Part shown: positions 41,022 to 49,710 of the stretch, piece after piece | Position numbering within the stretch: the first letter of the stretch is position 1 | Layout: every line of letters begins with the position of its first letter | DNA from: an uncultured Collinsella sp. | GTDB lineage: Bacteria > Actinomycetota > Coriobacteriia > Coriobacteriales > Coriobacteriaceae | Assembly (NCBI GenBank): GCA_900751695.1 | Contig: CAADSS010000041.1 | Span: forward strand, 1 to 56,591 | DNA length: 56,591 nucleotides | Reading direction: 5' to 3' | Program-made: the position numbers and the translations under genes | Notes under the pieces: model-generated | The model's input: only the letters and a program-made list of their open reading frames with translations | The model's database searches: none | Told to the model about the DNA's origin: nothing

Positions 41022-42806
41022 ATGGCAGCCTTGTTCACGACCCCCAAACGCAATGACACTACCGCCGGAACCCATGTTGCCGAACCCGACGTTCGCCATC
41101 GCATAGGACTCGCGCACGGCAGCTGGCGCCGCGTGACGCGCCGCATCGTCGTGGGCGCCGTGTGCGCGCTCACGGTGAGCTCGCTGCTCATGCCGAGCGT
41201 CTCGCTCGCAGCGGAATGGGTCAAGGTCGGCGGCAACAAGTACAACACCGCGGCGAGCGACGAGGCCGGTACCTGGTCGTGGGACGGCGCCGACGACTTG
41301 AAGCTCAACAACTATAACGGCGGCGAGATCCAGGCCGCAGGCAAGCTCAACGTGAATTACTCGGGAACCAACATCGTCACTGCCGAATGGATCGAAAGCA
41401 TCAACGTTTCTCATGGCACTAACGAGAATGCCGAGCTCAATATCCAAGGCGACGAGGGCGGCACGCTCAGCGTGACATCTACTGAGGACGCTATCCTCTC
41501 CACGGGTAATATCAACATCGACGGAGCCGGATCCGTCAACGCCACGAGCACTGGGTTTGATGCCATCAATGCCGGAGGTGATCTCGCTATCAAAGGTTCG
41601 GGCAACGTCAACGCCACGGGTGCATCGGATGGCATCAGGGCAAACGGCAATATCACGATTGACGACAGCGGAGCCGTCACCGCCAGGGCTACCAAGGACA
41701 AGGGTATTGGAGCCGACAAGAACCTCACCATCAAGGGTGGCGGGACGGTCGAGGCAAGCTCAGCCGATGGTGAGGCCCTTTGGAGCGGCGGCAATATCAA
41801 CATCTCGGACGGCGGCCAGGTCAAGGCAAGCTCCGAGAAAGACGCTGCCGTCGAGGCCAAGGGCAGCCTCGCAGCCACAAACGCCTCCCTCAACGTAAAC
41901 GGTGTTGAATATGGCGTCTATGCCCACAAGGGCATCACCCTCGATCATGCAAACGTGACGGTCCGTGCAAGTAAAGGCAGATACGGTGGCGCCAACGCCC
42001 TCTTCACCTACCAGGACGACATCGTCGTCAAGAACGGCTCCACCGTGGACGCGTTTGCGGAAGGCGAGGTTTCGGCTGCATTCTCCACCAGAAACGATCG
42101 ACCCAACGAGAAGGGCGGCCACATCTACATCAGCGACTCCGTTGTCAAGGCCATAGCCCGCTATGTCGAGAACGGCGACGGCCCCATCCCCTACAGCGAA
42201 AACCAAGATGGCGAGACGAGGCGCGAACCCCAAGGCGAGAACATCGGCATCATCGCCCAGACCAGCGAGGGCGTCACACCCGCAGTCATCTCGATCATCC
42301 GCAGCAAGGTAACGGCCGAAGGAGATACAGCGGCAATCTTTGCCCGTGCCATGAGCGCTGACGGCAAGACAATCGGCACCATCAAGATTGAGAACGCCGC
42401 CATCCAGACGCCCGAAGGCGGCAAGATCATTGACTATCGCAAGCTCCGTGACGGCATCTACGAGGCAGGCCAAGCCATCGGCACGGGCGACGCCACGGTC
42501 GACTCCCTCTATATCAAAGCAGTCGCCAAAAGTACGACCATCGCCCCTCCCGAGGTAGCCAAGCCGGAAGACCCCAAGCCCGACGAGACCAAGCCCGCAG
42601 AAAGCAAGCCCGCGGAGTCCAAGCAGAACCCCAAGCCTGAGGGCTCAAAGCCGACCAAGGCCGTTGCGGCTTCAACCACGAAAGCCAAGACTACCGGCGT
42701 GCTCGCGGCAACCGGCGACACCTCGGGTGCGGCCATCGTGGCAACCGTCCTTGCGGGAACAGCCGCTATCGCCGCAGGCACCATGGCGAGCCGTAAGCGT
42801 TCTTAG
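41022..42806 (+). CDS. Sortase-anchored beta-helical surface protein 2
   Basis: A 594-residue tandem paralogue of the preceding gene with the same layout: Arg-rich signal peptide, about 20-residue Asn/Gly/Asp-rich repeats (GNINIDGAGSVNATSTGFDA, GNITIDDSGAVTARATKDKG), spacer and LAATGD sorting motif with hydrophobic helix and RKRS. The signal peptide and C-terminal anchor are the most conserved parts. The spacer differs (DETKPAESKPAESKQNPKP). Divergent middle segments suggest relaxed or diversifying change in the binding surface. Start ATG 41022 has CGGGAG at 41011-41016. A terminator follows at 42864. Confidence 0.8.
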   Translation: MAALFTTPKRNDTTAGTHVAEPDVRHRIGLAHGSWRRVTRRIVVGAVCALTVSSLLMPSVSLAAEWVKVGGNKYNTAASDEAGTWSWDGADDLKLNNYNGGEIQAAGKLNVNYSGTNIVTAEWIESINVSHGTNENAELNIQGDEGGTLSVTSTEDAILSTGNINIDGAGSVNATSTGFDAINAGGDLAIKGSGNVNATGASDGIRANGNITIDDSGAVTARATKDKGIGADKNLTIKGGGTVEASSADGEALWSGGNINISDGGQVKASSEKDAAVEAKGSLAATNASLNVNGVEYGVYAHKGITLDHANVTVRASKGRYGGANALFTYQDDIVVKNGSTVDAFAEGEVSAAFSTRNDRPNEKGGHIYISDSVVKAIARYVENGDGPIPYSENQDGETRREPQGENIGIIAQTSEGVTPAVISIIRSKVTAEGDTAAIFARAMSADGKTIGTIKIENAAIQTPEGGKIIDYRKLRDGIYEAGQAIGTGDATVDSLYIKAVAKSTTIAPPEVAKPEDPKPDETKPAESKPAESKQNPKPEGSKPTKAVAASTTKAKTTGVLAATGDTSGAAIVATVLAGTAAIAAGTMASRKRS

Positions 42807-42863
42807 ACGCCTCTGCGCACATGGCAGCTCCCGCGAAGGCCCCGAGCCCCAGCACCGTTTAAC

Positions 42864-42902
42864 AACGCCACCGCCGAGCTCCCCTCCGGCGGTGGCGTTT
42901 TC
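42864..42902 (+). terminator. Terminator after surface protein 2
   Basis: AACGCCACCGCC pairs with GGCGGTGGCGTT around a short loop and is followed by TTCC. Confidence 0.75.
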
Positions 42903-43013
42903 CATATGCGTCCGCAGGGGATGCACGAGATTGTCTTTGGTCTAGCCCAACCGGCATACGCTGGCGTGCGACAATTGGGGCTGCCGATATCACAACACTG
43001 AGAGAAGCCCGTC

Positions 43014-43679
43014 ATGGAAGCGCATCAAAAGCAGATAACCGTTTATTCGAATCATACGGAAAGCGCGCCTGTCATCTACCTTCCTGTGGTCGTGGGCGAC
43101 GGCAGCGAGGTTTATAAGTGTTGCCGAGAGCTCGACTGTCCGCCATTCGCCCTCGTCACCATTGGCGGGCTCGATTGGAATCGCGAGCTGAGCCCCTGGG
43201 CATGCGACGGGACCGTACGCGATGCCGAGCCTTTCGGCGGCCAAGCTGCCGATTTTCTTGATGAGCTGCTGAATCAGATAATCCCCCAGGTCGAGTCGTC
43301 GCTTCCTCAGCCGCCCACCCGGCGCGGCATTGCCGGTTACTCGCTCGCGGGCCTCTTCGCACTCTGGTCCCTCTGGCAAACCGACGCCTTTGACCGCGCC
43401 GCGAGCGCATCGGGGTCGCTATGGTTTCCCGACTTTGTCGACCGTGCCAGCACGGCCCCTTTTGCCGGCAGCCCGCAAGCCGTCTACCTGTCACTCGGCA
43501 AAAAGGAAACCAAGACGCCCAACCGCATGATGCGGCATGTACTCGACGACACACGCGCGATGGAAGCGTTGCTCGTCGAGCGCGGCATTCCAACAACGCT
43601 GGAGCTCAACCCCGGCAATCACTTTGCCCAAACCGACTTACGCATGGCCCGCGGCATCCACTGGATACTGACACATTAA
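43014..43679 (+). CDS. Alpha/beta hydrolase, esterase family
   Basis: A 221-residue cytoplasmic hydrolase. The nucleophile elbow is AGYSLAGLFALWSL (Ser at about 109). An ASGSLWFPDFVD run and the C-terminal NPGNHFAQTDLRMARG supply the acid/His region. The overall order resembles esterase D/IroE-like enzymes and CE1-type esterases, which act on short acyl or siderophore esters. No signal peptide is seen. It stands alone between the adhesin terminator and a terminator shared with the uracil permease. Start at ATG 43014, with a weak GAGAGAAG before it. Substrate unknown. Confidence 0.75.
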   Translation: MEAHQKQITVYSNHTESAPVIYLPVVVGDGSEVYKCCRELDCPPFALVTIGGLDWNRELSPWACDGTVRDAEPFGGQAADFLDELLNQIIPQVESSLPQPPTRRGIAGYSLAGLFALWSLWQTDAFDRAASASGSLWFPDFVDRASTAPFAGSPQAVYLSLGKKETKTPNRMMRHVLDDTRAMEALLVERGIPTTLELNPGNHFAQTDLRMARGIHWILTH

Positions 43680-43681
43680 AA

Positions 43682-43724
43682 ATGGTGCCCACACGCATAT
43701 ACGCATGGGCACCATATCTTGTTT
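43682..43724. terminator. Bidirectional terminator, esterase/uracil permease
   Basis: ATGGTGCCCA (43682-43691) pairs perfectly with TGGGCACCAT (43706-43715). ATCTTGTTTT follows on the plus strand. Confidence 0.85.
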
Positions 43725-43740
43725 TAGCTGAACGCAGCTG

Positions 43741-45075
43741 CTACTCAGCAGCCTCCTCAAGCTCGGAGACATCAAACTCAAAGTCGTTACCCGGCAGGAT
43801 GGCGTTGAGCACAATGCCCACCAGTGAGCCCACGGCAATGCCGGACAGCGAAATCGTCACGCCGCCGAGCTCCAACACGATGGCGCCGGCGGTGCTGTAC
43901 GCGATGCCGAGCGAAAGCACGAGCACCAGCGCGGCAACCAGCACGTTGCGGTTGTTCTGGAAATCGACCTGGTTCTCGATGAGGTTGCGGACGCCCACAG
44001 CGCTGATCATGCCGTAGAGCACGAGCGACACACCGCCGATCACACACGCCGGCATGGCCGCAATGACAGCCGCGAACTTGGGGCAGAACGAAAGCACGAT
44101 GGCGCAACACGCGGCAATTCGAATTACGCGCGGGTCGAACACGCGCGTCAGGGCGAGCACGCCGGTGTTCTCACCATACGTAGTGTTGGCCGGAGCGCCA
44201 AAGAGCGAAGCCAGAATCGTGGCAAGGCCGTCGCCGAGCAGCGTGCGATGCAGACCGGGATCGGCAATGTAGTTGCACTCGCAAGTCGAACCGATAGCAG
44301 AGATATCGCCGATATGCTCGATCATGGTCGCGAAGGCCAGCGGCATGATGGTGATGATGGCCGTCGTGGCAAGACCGCTATCGAACTGCGGCCCAAAGAG
44401 TGCAAACACGGTGTTGTCCCACACGATGGGCAGACCGACCCACGGAGCGGCGGCAACGCCCGAGAAATCAACCTCGCCGAGCGCAGCCGCAACGGCATAG
44501 CTCACCACAACGCCCAGCAAAATCGGCACGATCTTGACCATGCCACGGCCCCAGATGTTGCAGATAACGATAACGGCAACGCCAATGACAGCCACAAGCC
44601 AGTTGGTCTGGCAGTTAGCAATAGCGGAACTTGCCAGGATCAAGCCGATGGAAATGACGATGGGGCCAGTCACCACCGGCGGAAAGAAACGCATGACACG
44701 CTTGGCGCCAAACGCGCGGAAGAGTGCCGCAAGCACCGGATAGAGCAGGCCGGCACAAGCTACGCCCAGGCAGGCGTAGGGCAAAAGCTCGGCCTCGCCG
44801 TTGGGCGCGATTGCGGCATAACCGGCAATAAAGGCAAACGATGAGCCCAAAAATGCCGGCACCTTACCGCGCGACAGGAAGTGAAACAGCAGCGTGCCCA
44901 AGCCGGCAAACAAAAGCGTCGCCGAAACCGAGAGACCGGTGAGCACGGGTACCAGCACGGTGGCGCCAAACATGGCAAACAGGTGCTGCAGGCCGAGCAG
45001 GAACATGCGCGGGCGGCCGAGCGACGATGCATCGTAGATGGCATCGGTGACGGCGGGCGTCGAGGATTGGGACAT
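43741..45075 (-). CDS. Uracil/xanthine permease (UraA-type NCS2)
   Basis: A 444-residue transporter with about 14 helices. Visible signatures are LGLQHLFAMFGATVLVPVLT at the start, QTNWLVAVIGVAVIVICNIW, the substrate-site run TMIEHIGDISAIGSTCECNY, and NTTYGENTGVLALTRVFDPR. The UraA branch imports uracil by proton symport; xanthine is an alternative. The NCS2 gene at 37461 belongs to the other (AzgA) branch, so the two transporters are complementary. It follows the MetE-like gene on the same strand after 122 nt. It ends at a terminator shared with the esterase. Confidence 0.88.
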   Translation of the reverse strand: MSQSSTPAVTDAIYDASSLGRPRMFLLGLQHLFAMFGATVLVPVLTGLSVSATLLFAGLGTLLFHFLSRGKVPAFLGSSFAFIAGYAAIAPNGEAELLPYACLGVACAGLLYPVLAALFRAFGAKRVMRFFPPVVTGPIVISIGLILASSAIANCQTNWLVAVIGVAVIVICNIWGRGMVKIVPILLGVVVSYAVAAALGEVDFSGVAAAPWVGLPIVWDNTVFALFGPQFDSGLATTAIITIMPLAFATMIEHIGDISAIGSTCECNYIADPGLHRTLLGDGLATILASLFGAPANTTYGENTGVLALTRVFDPRVIRIAACCAIVLSFCPKFAAVIAAMPACVIGGVSLVLYGMISAVGVRNLIENQVDFQNNRNVLVAALVLVLSLGIAYSTAGAIVLELGGVTISLSGIAVGSLVGIVLNAILPGNDFEFDVSELEEAAE

Positions 45076-45197
45076 GGATGTCCTTTCGAATGGAAGGGCG
45101 ATCGAGCATATCGGATAACCTGCCCGAACGATACGATCCGAACCATTGTACGCGATACGCTATGTCTCGCACGCGCCGTCACCTACGAACGTTACCG

Positions 45198-46331
45198 CTA
45201 TTTCCAAACGCGCTCGGCAATACGCTTGACCAGCGCGATCTTTGCCCATTGCTCGTCCTCGGTCAGCTTGTTGCCAATCTCGCAGCTGGCAAAGCCGCAC
45301 TGGGGCGACAGATACAGGTTCTCGAGCGGAACATACTTTGCAGCCTCGTGAATACGCTCGACGATGGCATCCTCGTCCTCAAGCTCAGCGGCCTTGGTGG
45401 TCACCAGGCCCAACACGACCTTCTTGCCGGGAGCAACGTACTTGAGCGGCTCAAAACCACCGGCGCGCGGCGTATCGAACTCCAGATAGAACGCATCGAC
45501 GTCCTCGCGCGTAAACAGGTACGGCGCGATGGGGTCGTAGCCACCCTCAAAAGCATAGGTGGAGTGGTAGTTGCCGCGGCATACGTGCGTGTTGATAACC
45601 AGGTCGTCGGGCTTGCCCGCGATGGCGGCATTGTTGAGCGCCACGCCCAGCTCGCTTACCTTTTGCAGGTCGACCGGGCTCATGCCGGTTTTGGCGACAA
45701 AGTCGGTATCGCAGTAGATGCCCCAGGTGCAGTCATCAAACTGGATGTTGCGGCAGCCCGCGGCATACAGGTCGGCGATCACCGTGCGATATGCCGCGGC
45801 GATGGCATCGGCGAGATCTTCGTCGGTCTTGTAGACGGCGCGCAGGCTTTCCTGCTGGCCGTCGCAGCGATCGAGCGTGACCTCGGAGAACGTCTGGATC
45901 GGCGCCGGAATGGTTTGCCGCGCGACCTGGCCCTCCTCCTCGAGCGCCTTGACAAATTTGAAGTGCTCGACAAACGGATGGTTCTCGCCGCTGATGGGGC
46001 CGGTCACCACGGCGGTATCGGCCGTGGTCTCCTCGTCATGAAACATATAGCCCGTACGCGAGGTACGGCGTTCAATGCCGTTGAGCCCCCACATAAAGTC
46101 GAGGTGCCAGTAACTGCGGCGGAACTCGCCGTCGGTAATCACCTGCAGACCAGCGGCCTTTTGCTTGTCCACCAGGTCGCGAATGGCCTCATCCTCGACG
46201 GCCTTAAGGCCGTCGTCATCGAGCGTACCCGCGGCGTAGGCAGCACGGGCGTCCTTTACAGCCTGCGGACGAAGAAAGCTGCCGACGATATCGGCGCGAA
46301 ACGGCGCGTTCGGTTGAATCGAAGTGCTCAT
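45198..46331 (-). CDS. MetE C-terminal-like methyltransferase (YxjG/YxjH family)
   Basis: A 377-residue relative of the catalytic half of cobalamin-independent methionine synthase. Zinc ligands are visible in NTHVCRGNYHSTY (His and Cys) and LSPQCGFASCE (Cys). Active-site runs are ITDGEFRRSYWHLDF and IQFDDCTWGIYCD. Stand-alone proteins of this type (YxjG/YxjH) transfer a methyl group to homocysteine, often from a donor other than the polyglutamyl folate. ATG 46331 has AAAGGGAG upstream. Palindromes at 46372 and 46418 lie before it, behind a LysR gene, and may control it. Confidence 0.85.
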   Translation of the reverse strand: MSTSIQPNAPFRADIVGSFLRPQAVKDARAAYAAGTLDDDGLKAVEDEAIRDLVDKQKAAGLQVITDGEFRRSYWHLDFMWGLNGIERRTSRTGYMFHDEETTADTAVVTGPISGENHPFVEHFKFVKALEEEGQVARQTIPAPIQTFSEVTLDRCDGQQESLRAVYKTDEDLADAIAAAYRTVIADLYAAGCRNIQFDDCTWGIYCDTDFVAKTGMSPVDLQKVSELGVALNNAAIAGKPDDLVINTHVCRGNYHSTYAFEGGYDPIAPYLFTREDVDAFYLEFDTPRAGGFEPLKYVAPGKKVVLGLVTTKAAELEDEDAIVERIHEAAKYVPLENLYLSPQCGFASCEIGNKLTEDEQWAKIALVKRIAERVWK

Positions 46332-46371
46332 AGATATCTCCCTTTGCATTGGTTGCTTTACTGGGACAGAG

Positions 46372-46440
46372 TATGAGCGCTCATATGGCCATCGTAAAAT
46401 ATACGTTTATAACAGTTTGATATAGATGTTTCCTATATCA
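46372..46440. promoter_or_regulatory. Two palindromic sites upstream of the MetE-like gene
   Basis: TATGAGCGCTCATA (46372-46385) is a perfect 14-nt palindrome. TGATATAGA-TGTTT-CCTATATCA (46418-46440) is a second inverted repeat with one central mismatch pair. They fill the gap between the LysR gene's 3' end and the MetE-like start; LysR binding is plausible. Confidence 0.5.
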
Positions 46441-46486
46441 GCCTGGACTGCCATAAAGAGATTTGACCCGTGCAGAATGTAGCAGC

Positions 46487-47383
46487 CTAGATATGCTGAC
46501 GAATCGCGTCGATATAGGCTTGGCCGTAGCGCGTGAGCGTCGTGTTCTTGCGCGTAATGATGCCGATCTCCATGTACTCGTCTACATCGAGCGGAATCGA
46601 GATGATGCCGGGGCCGTTGAGCTCGTGACTGATCACGCCTGAGCATACCGTGTAACCGTTGAGGCCCATAGCCAGGTTGAACAGCGTCGCACGGTCGCGC
46701 ACGCGGATATTCTTGCGACGCTCAAACGTCGAGGTCAGTTCCTCGGAATAGTAGAACGAGTTATAGCTGCCCTGCTCGTAAGACAAAAACGGGTAGTCTT
46801 CCAAGTCCTCGAGCGTCACGCTGGAGCGGCCCGCCAGCGGATGGTCGGCGCACACGAAGACATGCGGCGTAGCGCAGAAGAGCCCTTCGAACACGAGCTC
46901 GTTGGCCACCAGCATGCGCTCGATGACCTCGCGATTGTGCTCCGACAGATACAGGATGCCGAGCTCGCTTTTCATATGCGCGACGTCCTCGATAATCTCG
47001 TGGGTCTGTTCCTCGCGCAGGGTAAAGTCGTAGCGCGCGGCATCGAACTCACGGATCACATCGACAAACGCGTTGACAGCAAAGGAATAATGCTGGCAGC
47101 TCACACTAAAGTGCGGCACCTGCTCGGATGCGCCCTTGTACTTGCCCTCGAGCAGGTCGGCCTGGTCGAGTACCTGGCGCGCATAGCCCAAGAAGGTCTC
47201 GCCTTCCTCGGACACAACGACGCCCTTGTTGGTGCGCTCAAAGATGTGCACACCCATCTCGTTTTCGAGATCGCGAATCGACGCGGTAATCGAAGGCTGC
47301 GACACAAAGAGCCGGCGCGAGGCTTCGGTGATGCTGCCGCATTCGGCAACTTTGACGACATATCTGAGCTGCTGGAGCTTCAT
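46487..47383 (-). CDS. LysR-type regulator (CysB-like)
   Basis: A 298-residue LysR regulator with a clean N-terminus MKLQQLRYVVKVAECGSITE and helix-turn-helix SRRLFVSQPSITASIRDLEN. The effector domain starts near residue 90 (HFSVSCQHYSFAVNAFVDVI). The MKLQQLRY start and the length resemble CysB/CysL-type regulators of sulfur and methionine genes, which would suit the MetE-like gene 155 nt downstream on the same strand. ATG 47383 has GGGAG before it; the open frame runs 63 codons further upstream into the HAD gene and is not used. It begins 10 nt after the HAD stop codon. Confidence 0.82.
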   Translation of the reverse strand: MKLQQLRYVVKVAECGSITEASRRLFVSQPSITASIRDLENEMGVHIFERTNKGVVVSEEGETFLGYARQVLDQADLLEGKYKGASEQVPHFSVSCQHYSFAVNAFVDVIREFDAARYDFTLREEQTHEIIEDVAHMKSELGILYLSEHNREVIERMLVANELVFEGLFCATPHVFVCADHPLAGRSSVTLEDLEDYPFLSYEQGSYNSFYYSEELTSTFERRKNIRVRDRATLFNLAMGLNGYTVCSGVISHELNGPGIISIPLDVDEYMEIGIITRKNTTLTRYGQAYIDAIRQHI

Positions 47384-47393
47384 GGCTGTCTCC

Positions 47394-48302
47394 CTAGACG
47401 TTCGTGACGTCGAAACCCGTCGCATCCATCTGACGCATAAACGGCGGCATCTCCCCCGTCGCGGCGCAGGCGGCAATCTGATGCAGAGCCCCGGCAACCG
47501 CATCGTCTGCCGCAGCGCCGATATGCCAGCGCGCGGCAGCCGTGACAGCCTCGTTGGCATTGGCGACTGCAACGGAGTTGGGAACGGCGTCGATCATGGG
47601 CAGGTCGTTATCGGAATCTCCGAATGCGGCCACCTCGTCGGGCGTCAGGCCCAAAGCGCGCGCCAACTCCAGCGCAGCGCAGCCCTTATCCCAACCAGCC
47701 GGAAGGATGTCAAACAGGCGCACGCGGTTGTTGGGAAACACGAGCGAGAGTTCCGGCACCTCAACGGCAACGCGCTCGCGTAGCTCCGCGAGCTCCTCAT
47801 GTGAACGGGCGCTCCAAATATTCGCCTTAAACACCGGCGCGTCATCGACGACGGGACGGCACGGGGCCTCTTCGCCTTTGAGCCACGCGTTGCCGCCCGA
47901 CTCCATGGCGCGACGCACACGCTCGGGATCGCTCGTCACGCAGTAGGCATCGTTACCCCAAAAGTCATCACCCAGGCTGTAGACCTTCAGATACGTATCA
48001 TCGGTCTCTTGCTCCAAGTAGTCAGCCAAGCGCATAAGTGCGGCGTTATCGGTCGCATGCGAGGCTACGGCCTCGCCGTCCACAAACATGACCTGGCCGT
48101 TGCAGAACGCACCGGTCGAAAAGCACTCGGAACGATTTTTGAACATCCAGCCCATCGCGGACGGTTGGCGACCCGAAACCGGGCCAAAGTGCAGACCAGC
48201 CGCCTGCATGGCATGAATGCCCTCGATGGCGTAGTCACTGGCGCCGTCATGTCCAGCCGGAATCAGCGTATCGTCCATATCGGTCAGCACAAGTTTGATC
48301 AT
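47394..48302 (-). CDS. HAD-superfamily (Cof-type) phosphatase
   Basis: A 302-residue HAD hydrolase. Motif I is LVLTDMDDTLIPAG with the two Asp, motif II lies in FGPVSGRQPS, the lysine is in AGWDKGCAALELA, and motif IV is VAAFGDSDNDLPMIDAV. The large C2B cap insert (about residues 85-210) places it with Cof/YidA-type sugar-phosphate or nucleotide phosphatases. Its stop is 10 nt before the LysR gene, so they may be cotranscribed, though the functional link is unclear. No signal peptide or membrane segment. Confidence 0.85.
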   Translation of the reverse strand: MIKLVLTDMDDTLIPAGHDGASDYAIEGIHAMQAAGLHFGPVSGRQPSAMGWMFKNRSECFSTGAFCNGQVMFVDGEAVASHATDNAALMRLADYLEQETDDTYLKVYSLGDDFWGNDAYCVTSDPERVRRAMESGGNAWLKGEEAPCRPVVDDAPVFKANIWSARSHEELAELRERVAVEVPELSLVFPNNRVRLFDILPAGWDKGCAALELARALGLTPDEVAAFGDSDNDLPMIDAVPNSVAVANANEAVTAAARWHIGAAADDAVAGALHQIAACAATGEMPPFMRQMDATGFDVTNV

Positions 48303-48371
48303 AGAGTCCCCCAGTCATTTTCACCGTAACCATTGTAACGGTGCGCTAGTATAGGGAACAACAGATTCGAT

Positions 48372-48463
48372 GCGGGAGTGCCGGCGGTGCAAACCACAAG
48401 GCTGAGAGGGCATGGGGCCCAATCCTTTGAACCTGTCAGTTAGTGCTGGCGTAGGGAGCATGC
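48372..48463 (+). promoter_or_regulatory. TPP riboswitch (THI element)
   Basis: The conserved GGCTGAGAGG (starting at about 48400), CCTTTGAACCTGTCAG and TGCTGGCGTAGGGAGCA blocks appear in the order typical of the thiamine pyrophosphate aptamer. A stem formed by the ends (CGGGAGTGCC side) is present. It lies directly before a terminator and the thiamine salvage genes, so TPP binding should favour termination. Confidence 0.93.
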
Positions 48464-48473
48464 CGCCTTTACA

Positions 48474-48503
48474 GGGGCGCTGTCTATGCACAGCGCCCCT
48501 TTT
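48474..48503 (+). terminator. Attenuator terminator of the thi operon
   Basis: GGGGCGCTGT (48474-48483) pairs perfectly with ACAGCGCCCC (48490-48499) around CTATGC and is followed by TTTT. It lies just behind the TPP aptamer, 23 nt before the thiM start. Confidence 0.88.
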
Positions 48504-48525
48504 CTATGCCAAGGAGGCATGTGCA

Positions 48526-49365
48526 GTGATTGATTCGGAACAGCTTAAGCAACATATGGTCAAGGCCGTGAAGGAGATTCGCGCCACCAATCCGATGGCC
48601 GGCTCCATCACCAACACGGTGACGATCGACTTTGTCGCCAATGCGCAGCTCGCCGTGGGTGGTTCGGCCGCCATGGTCTATCTGCCCGACGAGGGCGAGG
48701 CGCTCGTTGCCGGCGGCGGCGCCATCTATCTCAACATGGGCACGCTCTTCCCCATCTACGAGCAGACGATTCCCCGCGCGGCCAAGGCGGCACACGACGC
48801 CGGCAAGCCCTGGGTGCTCGATCCGGTGGGCCTGGGCATCGGTAGCCTGCGCACCCAGTTGGTAAACGAGCTCAAGCAGTACAAGCCCGCCATCGTGCGC
48901 GGCAACGCCTCCGAGATCATCGCGCTCGCCGGCCTGTGGGGTCTTGAGGGCGAGGCGGCCGATCTGAGCCGCGTACGCGGTGTCGATACCACCGATACCG
49001 TCGATGCCGCCCGCGATGCTGCCGTGGCGCTTGCCCGCTACACCGGCGGCGCCGTGGTGGTCTCGGGCGAAGTCGACCTGATTACCGACGGCACGACCGT
49101 GGCCAAGTCCCACGGCGGCAGCCCGCTCATGTCCAAGATCACCGGCTGCGGCTGCTCGCAGGGCGGCGTGCTGGCCGTGTACGCCTGCGCCGCCGACCCG
49201 TTTACGGCAGCCGTCTGCGGCACCGCCGCCTACAACGTGGCCGGCACACGTGCCGCCGCCGTCGCCGATGCCCCGGCAAGCTTTAAGGTCGCCTTTATCG
49301 ACGAGCTCTACCGCGCAACCGCCCAGGACATCGCCGATAACCGACTCGAGCTCGAGGAGGCATAA
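48526..49365 (+). CDS. thiM: Hydroxyethylthiazole kinase ThiM
   Basis: A 279-residue kinase. It has TNPMAGSITNTVTIDFVANA at the N-terminus (the family TN.V....A run), the glycine-rich KPWVLDPVGLGIG, the VRGNASEIIALAG run, and the catalytic MSKITGCGCSQGG with Cys. It phosphorylates hydroxyethylthiazole in thiamine salvage. GTG 48526 is chosen because AAGGAGG lies at 48511-48517; a plus-strand start further upstream would read through the riboswitch. It is the first gene of a TPP-controlled operon. Confidence 0.92.
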   Translation: MIDSEQLKQHMVKAVKEIRATNPMAGSITNTVTIDFVANAQLAVGGSAAMVYLPDEGEALVAGGGAIYLNMGTLFPIYEQTIPRAAKAAHDAGKPWVLDPVGLGIGSLRTQLVNELKQYKPAIVRGNASEIIALAGLWGLEGEAADLSRVRGVDTTDTVDAARDAAVALARYTGGAVVVSGEVDLITDGTTVAKSHGGSPLMSKITGCGCSQGGVLAVYACAADPFTAAVCGTAAYNVAGTRAAAVADAPASFKVAFIDELYRATAQDIADNRLELEEA

Positions 49366-49368
49366 GCT

Positions 49369-49710
49369 ATGTCCGAGCCCGCAACCAATGCCGGCATGAA
49401 CACGCTCGTCGCCGTGGCCATTGCCCCGTGCGGCACCGGCGATGAGCTCTCCGCCGAGGTCGCCGAAGTCGTGCGCGTCATTCGCGAGAGCGGCCTGCCC
49501 AACCGCACCACCTCGATGTTCACCGAGATCGAGGGCGACTGGGACGAGGTCATGCAGGTCGTACGCGACGCAACCTTTGTGTTGACGAGCAAGGGCATCC
49601 GCACCGAAGTCGTGCTCAAAGCCGATATTCGGCCCGGATTTACCGACACCATGACTGGCAAGCTCGAGCGTATGGAAGCACAGATCAAGAAGCAGGAGGA
49701 AGCACGATGA
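49369..49710 (+). CDS. Thiamine-binding-like protein (MTH1187/TIGR00106 family)
   Basis: A 113-residue protein of the MTH1187/YkoF-like fold, with MNTLVAVAIAPCGTGDELSA, the TSMFTEIEGDWDEVMQVVRD core and the C-terminal VLKADIRPGF. Members bind thiamine or its parts and often sit in thiamine operons. Here it lies between thiM and thiE with a 3-nt gap to the first and a 4-nt overlap with the second, so one coupled transcript is likely. Exact biochemical role in the pathway unproven. Confidence 0.82.
   Translation: MSEPATNAGMNTLVAVAIAPCGTGDELSAEVAEVVRVIRESGLPNRTTSMFTEIEGDWDEVMQVVRDATFVLTSKGIRTEVVLKADIRPGFTDTMTGKLERMEAQIKKQEEAR

Larger units (their letters stand above)
40772..42810 (+). repeat. 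Tandem duplication unit 2 with permease tail fossil
   Basis: Position 40772 onward matches 38726 onward. The first 45 nt are the last codons of the purine permease (WIAALAFLVYFFVA), now outside any gene. The terminator, the spacer run CCAAACGGCACTACCGCCGG and the second surface-protein gene follow. Divergence from unit 1 is moderate, so the event is not recent. Confidence 0.8.
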
